Source of the DNA: Phoronis australis
Taxonomy: Eukaryota > Phoronida > Phoronidae
Assembly (NCBI GenBank): GCA_002633005.1
Contig: NMRA01000039.1
Coordinates: 950,552 to 1,014,551 of the forward strand
Reading direction: 5' to 3'
Length of the DNA stretch: 64,000 nt
A program made the position numbers and the translations under genes. Below the pieces are notes generated by a model. That model was not told the origin of the DNA, did not search any database, and was given only the letters and a program-made list of their open reading frames with translations. Positions 61,001 through 64,000 of this stretch are shown piece after piece; positions within the stretch are counted from its first letter, which is position 1, and the number at the start of each line of letters is the position of its first letter.

Positions 61001-61202
61001 AGTCCAAAGGGACATGTTGATATCAGTAAGAGGTCTAAATCAAACGTTGTTTTCAACCTCCAATTACCTGCAGCGTGAAGCCCCAGGAGCCATGTTGTTT
61101 TTCCAAGATGATCGTCCGACGCCGTTTGTTCTCAGCAGTGTCAGTCTTTGTTACTTTGTCGCGTTCAACAACATCCAGTGGGTCTCCGACAGCTTGTCGC
61201 AC
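46038..61202 (-). CDS. TAMALIN: Tamalin/CYTIP-like PDZ scaffold, N-terminal exon(s) not found
   Basis: Six minus-strand exons: 61068-61202, 52219-52321, 49201-49294, 47954-48020, 47626-47692, 46038-46906 (444 residues visible, stop TAA 46038-46040), all with matching phases. Vertebrate tamalin (GRASP) and CYTIP bind cytohesin ARF-GEFs and receptors at membranes. Domains, in visible numbering: KRRRTIILEK at 26-35 opens a PDZ domain; the ligand-binding loop reads SWGF at 39-42; PGDVILSINGTSVE is the conserved PDZ core; His96 begins the second helix, typical of class I PDZ. A coiled-coil-like segment follows (KVDLHLRFLKLK, LQEKIFEFRALDVQERRLLQG), matching the family's cytohesin-binding region. 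The 288-residue last exon is Ser/Asp-rich and probably disordered, ending EEESSYL, a class I PDZ ligand. Exon 61068-61202 starts at an acceptor in phase 0, so at least one more exon lies upstream, in 61.2-64 kb or beyond. A pre-duplication homologue of both vertebrate genes is likely. Confidence 0.87.
48222..48741. mobile_element. MITE, family B copy 2 (CCCTTTCATACTAA ends)
   Basis: Starts GGCCCTTTCATACTAATGTC and ends GTTAATATGAAAGGGCC, giving clear inverted ends. Internal CATCGAAGTTATCACAAGG and ATAGCTGCTTATATTTTGC match the copy at 6503-6999. Located in the tamalin-like intron between exons 47954-48020 and 49201-49294. Confidence 0.75.
50680..52103. mobile_element. DNA transposon, 1.4 kb, TIR TACCGTATTCGCCGTAATAA, copy 2 (inverted)
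   Basis: Inverted relative to 19160-20569 and similar along its whole length. Ends TACCGTATTCGCCGTAATAA and TTACAGCGAATACGGTA. A 74-codon frame (51480-51704, minus strand) corresponds to 19551-19775 of copy 1 with about six residue changes, but resembles no transposase I know. It lies in the tamalin-like intron between exons 49201-49294 and 52219-52321. Confidence 0.85.
52760..53059. mobile_element. MITE, family A copy 3
   Basis: Left end TTACAGTACACGTCAGAAGT, right end region GATTACATAAATTTGTCTTG then AACTGTTAG. Internal CATGACGGCTGGGC, CTAAGAATGAAGAGGAA and CAGAATTTTGCTCCCATAAT agree with the copy at 474-750. Located in the large tamalin-like intron. Confidence 0.65.
53060..55600. other. 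Intron sequence without recognised genes
   Basis: Part of the 8.7-kb tamalin-like intron (52322-61067). A stretch at about 54535-54605 resembles 22455-22540 (shared ATCAAATTCTACAAG and AAATTCATAG-like blocks), another dispersed repeat. The 75-codon frame 53858-54085 is basic but matches nothing I know. Confidence 0.5.
55613..55917. mobile_element. Fold-back element with long inverted arms
   Basis: Arms 55680-55725 and about 55806-55852 are perfect inverted repeats of about 46 bp (GGGTATGATACAGACTGCCG then AATGGATGGATATAAATAAA, and inverse). Imperfect pairing extends outward through CCCCACGTTT and GAGCGATG to CAAAACAACGAGC-like ends. The loop region is about 80 bp. Located in the large tamalin-like intron. 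Confidence 0.8.
56150..56480. mobile_element. Probable MITE related to families with GGGCTTTCCCA ends
   Basis: Begins GGGGCTTTCCCACTAAGTTA and ends near AAAGTGTTCCCACTGATC. It contains CATTGAAGTTGTCGCAAG, reminiscent of family B. The boundaries are less clear than in the other elements. Confidence 0.4.
56820..57235. mobile_element. MITE with GCCGTTTACAC / GTCTAAACGGGAC ends, flanked by a 26-bp direct repeat
   Basis: The left end TGCCGTTTACACTTACAAAG and the right end GATGTCTAAACGGGACTT are imperfect inverted repeats. The element is richer in GC and CpG than the surrounding intron. Host sequence TAATTCAGGTTAACAAAGCA at 56788 is repeated as TAATTCAGGTTGACAAAGCA at 57238. A related, degraded copy with GCTTGCGCAATGACATTC-like sequence lies at about 59752-59900. 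Confidence 0.7.
57788..58088. mobile_element. MITE, family B copy 3 (one end truncated)
   Basis: Right end GGAGTTAAGTCAGTATGAAAG then GGC matches the inverted left end of 6503-6999; internal GCATCAGCGCTACCTTGAG and GCTAATAATTGCTTATATTT are shared. The left terminal repeat is missing. Located in the large tamalin-like intron. Confidence 0.65.
58100..60370. other. Intron sequence without recognised genes
   Basis: Part of the large tamalin-like intron. It contains two similar stretches near 58540-58650 and 58665-58760 (shared GAGGACAATTTAAA and ATGTTACTAATAA blocks), a local degenerate tandem duplication of about 125 bp. A degraded MITE fragment lies near 59752-59900. Confidence 0.5.
60373..60884. 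mobile_element. Probable MITE rich in AACTTCGC motifs
   Basis: Begins GGGCTTTCCCATTAATTAAG then GGAACTTCGG and ends GCGAAGTTTTGTCTCGTGGG then AAAACAC. Repeated CTTCGC and GAAGTTT motifs near both ends give imperfect inverted pairing. Located just upstream (on the minus strand, downstream) of exon 61068-61202. Confidence 0.5.
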
Positions 61203-64000
61203 CTGAAATGTTAAAGTGATCATTAATGTAACACAGTACCACACAAAAGGTTTATGTTTGACATATGTCCAAATCCAGAATGCCTTCAAAAAGAGACTTT
61301 AAAAAAGAGAAGGAACACACAAATATATTTCATATTTGTTTCAACTGTGCACTGACTGAAAGTTGCATAAGGACAACTTCACAAAAGATCATCAGGCCCC
61401 AGATCAGCTTTACACTCTGTTAATATATCTGTTAACGTTGACATGGCAGGGAAATTGACTGTATGATAGGGATAAAACATCATACAAATGTGGAGAGTAC
61501 TGAAAGAAATAAGCCAGCACACTGAAACGAGAAACTTCACATTGTCCATAAAATAACAAATGTCACTGTATCAGTAAGAATTCAATTACAGGCAGCACAA
61601 TAACTACTTCTTTGATAAGAAGACACAGCTGAATCCTGTAGTGTCCTATCTATTGTAATCCACCAAAGCAGAACAATTGTTAAGTTTCATTTGGAATCTA
61701 GTAGAGGTGAGAAAAATGTCAACAACCGGTATCATTTAAGATGTTTCCACAGCATTTGAGAAAAATGCAACGAAATGAAAGGTAATCATGACATTTTCAT
61801 ATCATCCTGTGAAAGGTGTTAGCAAAATTAGAGAAAGCCTTTCTTCATAGTTTTCGATGTCAATTTGAACTTTTTCATTCTTTGTAAAGGGATCCCCTTA
61901 ATCCACCTTTGAGTTTCACCGATTTTTAGTTGTTCGTTAGCTGCAACTAAATTTCAAGACTGCATCTTACAGTAAATTCACATTTTAATGATTTTTCAAG
62001 AAAAGAATTTGGCAAACATGCAACACATCTTTTTAACATTTACAGCAACTTTATACTAACTGATGCTCATACACATTCCTTGTAGACAATGATCATCCTA
62101 TACTTAGCAACTTGGAATTAAATTGTTTCTTTGTCTAATATAGCACTGAAGTTTCATAACAAGGAAAAGGAAAACAAAAATACCACTTAAACTTCCTTTC
62201 ATGTGATACATGTAAGTGAATAAGTACTAAATACAACAGCTACAGTCCTTAAGGAACTTGTCTGCACATATGACAGAATCAAGGGTGTAATTGCTAAGCG
62301 CAGGCTAAGAGACATTATTTCTTTGTTTTGGCAGTTTGCTTGAGGACATTGAAACAAGATTCATAGAAGTTCTTATGTCACTTATTGTTTCAATTTTGTT
62401 TTCAAGCCTGCATAAGATTTTTAACTCTAAGGATCCATTAGTTTGTTTTTGTTTCAAACCTATAAAAGCTGACTTCCAACTTATCAGATGTAAGTTTGTT
62501 TGAAGTTTCAAATTTAAAACAAAATGTGATTGTGAAATTAAAAGGTAGGTCTATATTCAGGAACCTAACCAGAAAACTCCATTCTAAAATGAAATGATAA
62601 AACAACAGTGAGGGTGACACACACAGGATGAGTGACAATGATGGTAGTACCAGACATGAGTTGGAGAGGTACTCAGAGGAGGAATCCCAGCAAGCCAGGA
62701 TTTCCTAGGACATGTCGCTAACCCATGTGGGTACCTCAGAGGTCTGTCGCTAACCCATGTGGGTACCTCAGACGTCTGTTTCATGAATAGTTGATTTAAG
62801 ATTTAAGTCATGAAATTAGTCTAACCTCCACACAACAACTTCTAAAGTTAAAATTAAATCTCACTTGAGCAACGTGCTAAGTCTCTAAAAATATAAGCAT
62901 AACTGCTCCTGTTATAGAGATAAGTTCTATAAATTATGTCTGTTATGATGGGCTTTTAATAACTAAGTGTGAATTCAGAATAACTTGGCAGTGGCACCTC
63001 TTGTAGGCAATGCCTTTTGAACACACAGCAACGTTCAGGATAACTTTCAACTTATTTTCTCTTTATCTTTGACTATATTTCACGACAAAAACAATAAAGC
63101 TGGCCCTGAACGGATACGACAGCTTCTGCCTAATGATGAGAAAAGATTAGTCTCCAATCATAGTTGTCATTTTAATCATTGGCTTACGTAGTTATATCTC
63201 TTGATTGTCTTTTTTATTGCTGCATAGAAAATGACCGTCAAAGATATAAAAAGCTTGATGAAATATCGTTGAATAATAATAATTTAATATTTGTTTTAAT
63301 GCAACTTTTGACCTTTTCATGAAAACCATAAAAGTTCTCTTTTGATAACAACTCATGCAAAAGCGCAACATTTTAAAAAGAATGTCCAACACAATATATA
63401 AAGCAAATTATCTGAAAGTTTCCTAGGAATTCCAACAGTTATTTCTGAGATACGACCTTACGAATTTTAACAAATTTGGACATTCTCCCAAAGACAAGTG
63501 GATGCCAAAACACAAAGAAAGTATGTAGGAATTCTTGAAAGCAACAGTTTAGTAAACAGTTGATGTCTGTGTTTATACTAAATACAATGTCCAGCTTCAG
63601 GTTGAATTTACAACATTCAACAAAATACTTGCAGCTCTCTCACTATAAGGCACAGGAGCCACAGTTGATACAATAAGAAGAGCAACTTTAAGTAAAATCT
63701 CACTAATTTCAGACAAAAATAAATGCCAAAATTGCTGCCCTATTTTCATATTTCAAGGGACTTAACATGGTTGTCAATGCCCAAAATTGTTTAAAACTCT
63801 GTTGGGTAGTAGGAATGGTACAAGTCAACTTGAAAGTGGAAAAGCATTAATTTAGAGCTATATATCTTTCAAGAAAAATGCAAAAATACAATTTCACTTG
63901 TCCATCATATGCAGTCCTAAATAAGTGAGATTTTGCTGAAGTTCTCGCATTAACATTTTCCAAGGACAACACAATTCCAAACCAATTATCAATTTCGGAA
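61203..64000. other. Upstream intron or flank of the tamalin-like gene
   Basis: No first exon for the tamalin-like gene could be recognised. The stretch holds a family C MITE from about 62774, a dispersed repeat at 63290-63390 (also near 44700), and another near 63690-63930 with relatives at about 41915-42120 and 24240-24470. Open frames on the minus strand such as 62305-62511 lack family resemblance. Confidence 0.5.
62714..62777. repeat. Two-copy 32-bp tandem repeat
   Basis: GTCGCTAACCCATGTGGGTA followed by CCTCAGAGGTCT is repeated once at a 32-bp period with a single-base change. Each unit contains the palindrome ACCCATGTGGGT. The open frame over it is an artefact. Confidence 0.9.

Overview
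This window is AT-rich animal genomic DNA. Genes are split into short coding exons with GT-AG introns, and introns and spacers are crowded with short inverted-repeat elements, minisatellites and one larger DNA transposon family. The gene set (a TIR protein, a gasdermin-E-like protein, DNA primase large subunit, a tamalin/CYTIP-like PDZ scaffold) and the diverged sequences point to a non-vertebrate metazoan, probably a marine lophotrochozoan or invertebrate deuterostome. I cannot place it more closely. Nothing looks bacterial or viral.

Layout. (1) 119-4548, plus strand: 3' part of a TIR-domain gene in seven exons, whose product ends in a basic stretch plus a Cys-Val-Val-Met prenylation motif. 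(2) 4549-12504: gene-poor spacer with repeats. (3) 12505-26307, minus strand: a complete nine-coding-exon gasdermin (457 aa) with a DAVD caspase-type site between the pore-forming and inhibitory halves. A non-coding 5' exon probably ends near 27492. (4) About 27.3-27.8 kb: probable shared promoter region with an E2F-type site, a CCAAT box and an ETS/bZIP composite. (5) 29110-40690, plus strand: DNA primase large subunit (PRIM2) in six exons, with four cysteines matching the Fe-S ligands and an unusual acidic/serine-rich tail of about 240 residues. (6) 40691-46037: spacer between convergent genes. (7) 46038-61202, minus strand: tamalin/CYTIP-like PDZ scaffold, last six exons; the first exon was not found. 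(8) 61203-64000: intron or upstream sequence with repeats.

The exon chains were built by hand. In every chain the reading frame is kept across all junctions: gasdermin exon lengths sum to exactly 458 codons including stop, and the other chains are also phase-consistent. The three genes with plausible immune or membrane-signalling roles (TIR protein, gasdermin, tamalin/CYTIP-like) lie around a housekeeping replication gene. Whether that proximity means anything is open.

The repeat landscape includes two copies of a 1.4 kb terminal-inverted-repeat transposon in opposite orientation, several MITE families, hairpin elements, and two tandem arrays that seem to have grown out of MITE ends. There is also a six-copy 29-bp array carrying CACGTG boxes inside the gasdermin gene. 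Boundaries of the diverged repeats are approximate because they were aligned by eye.
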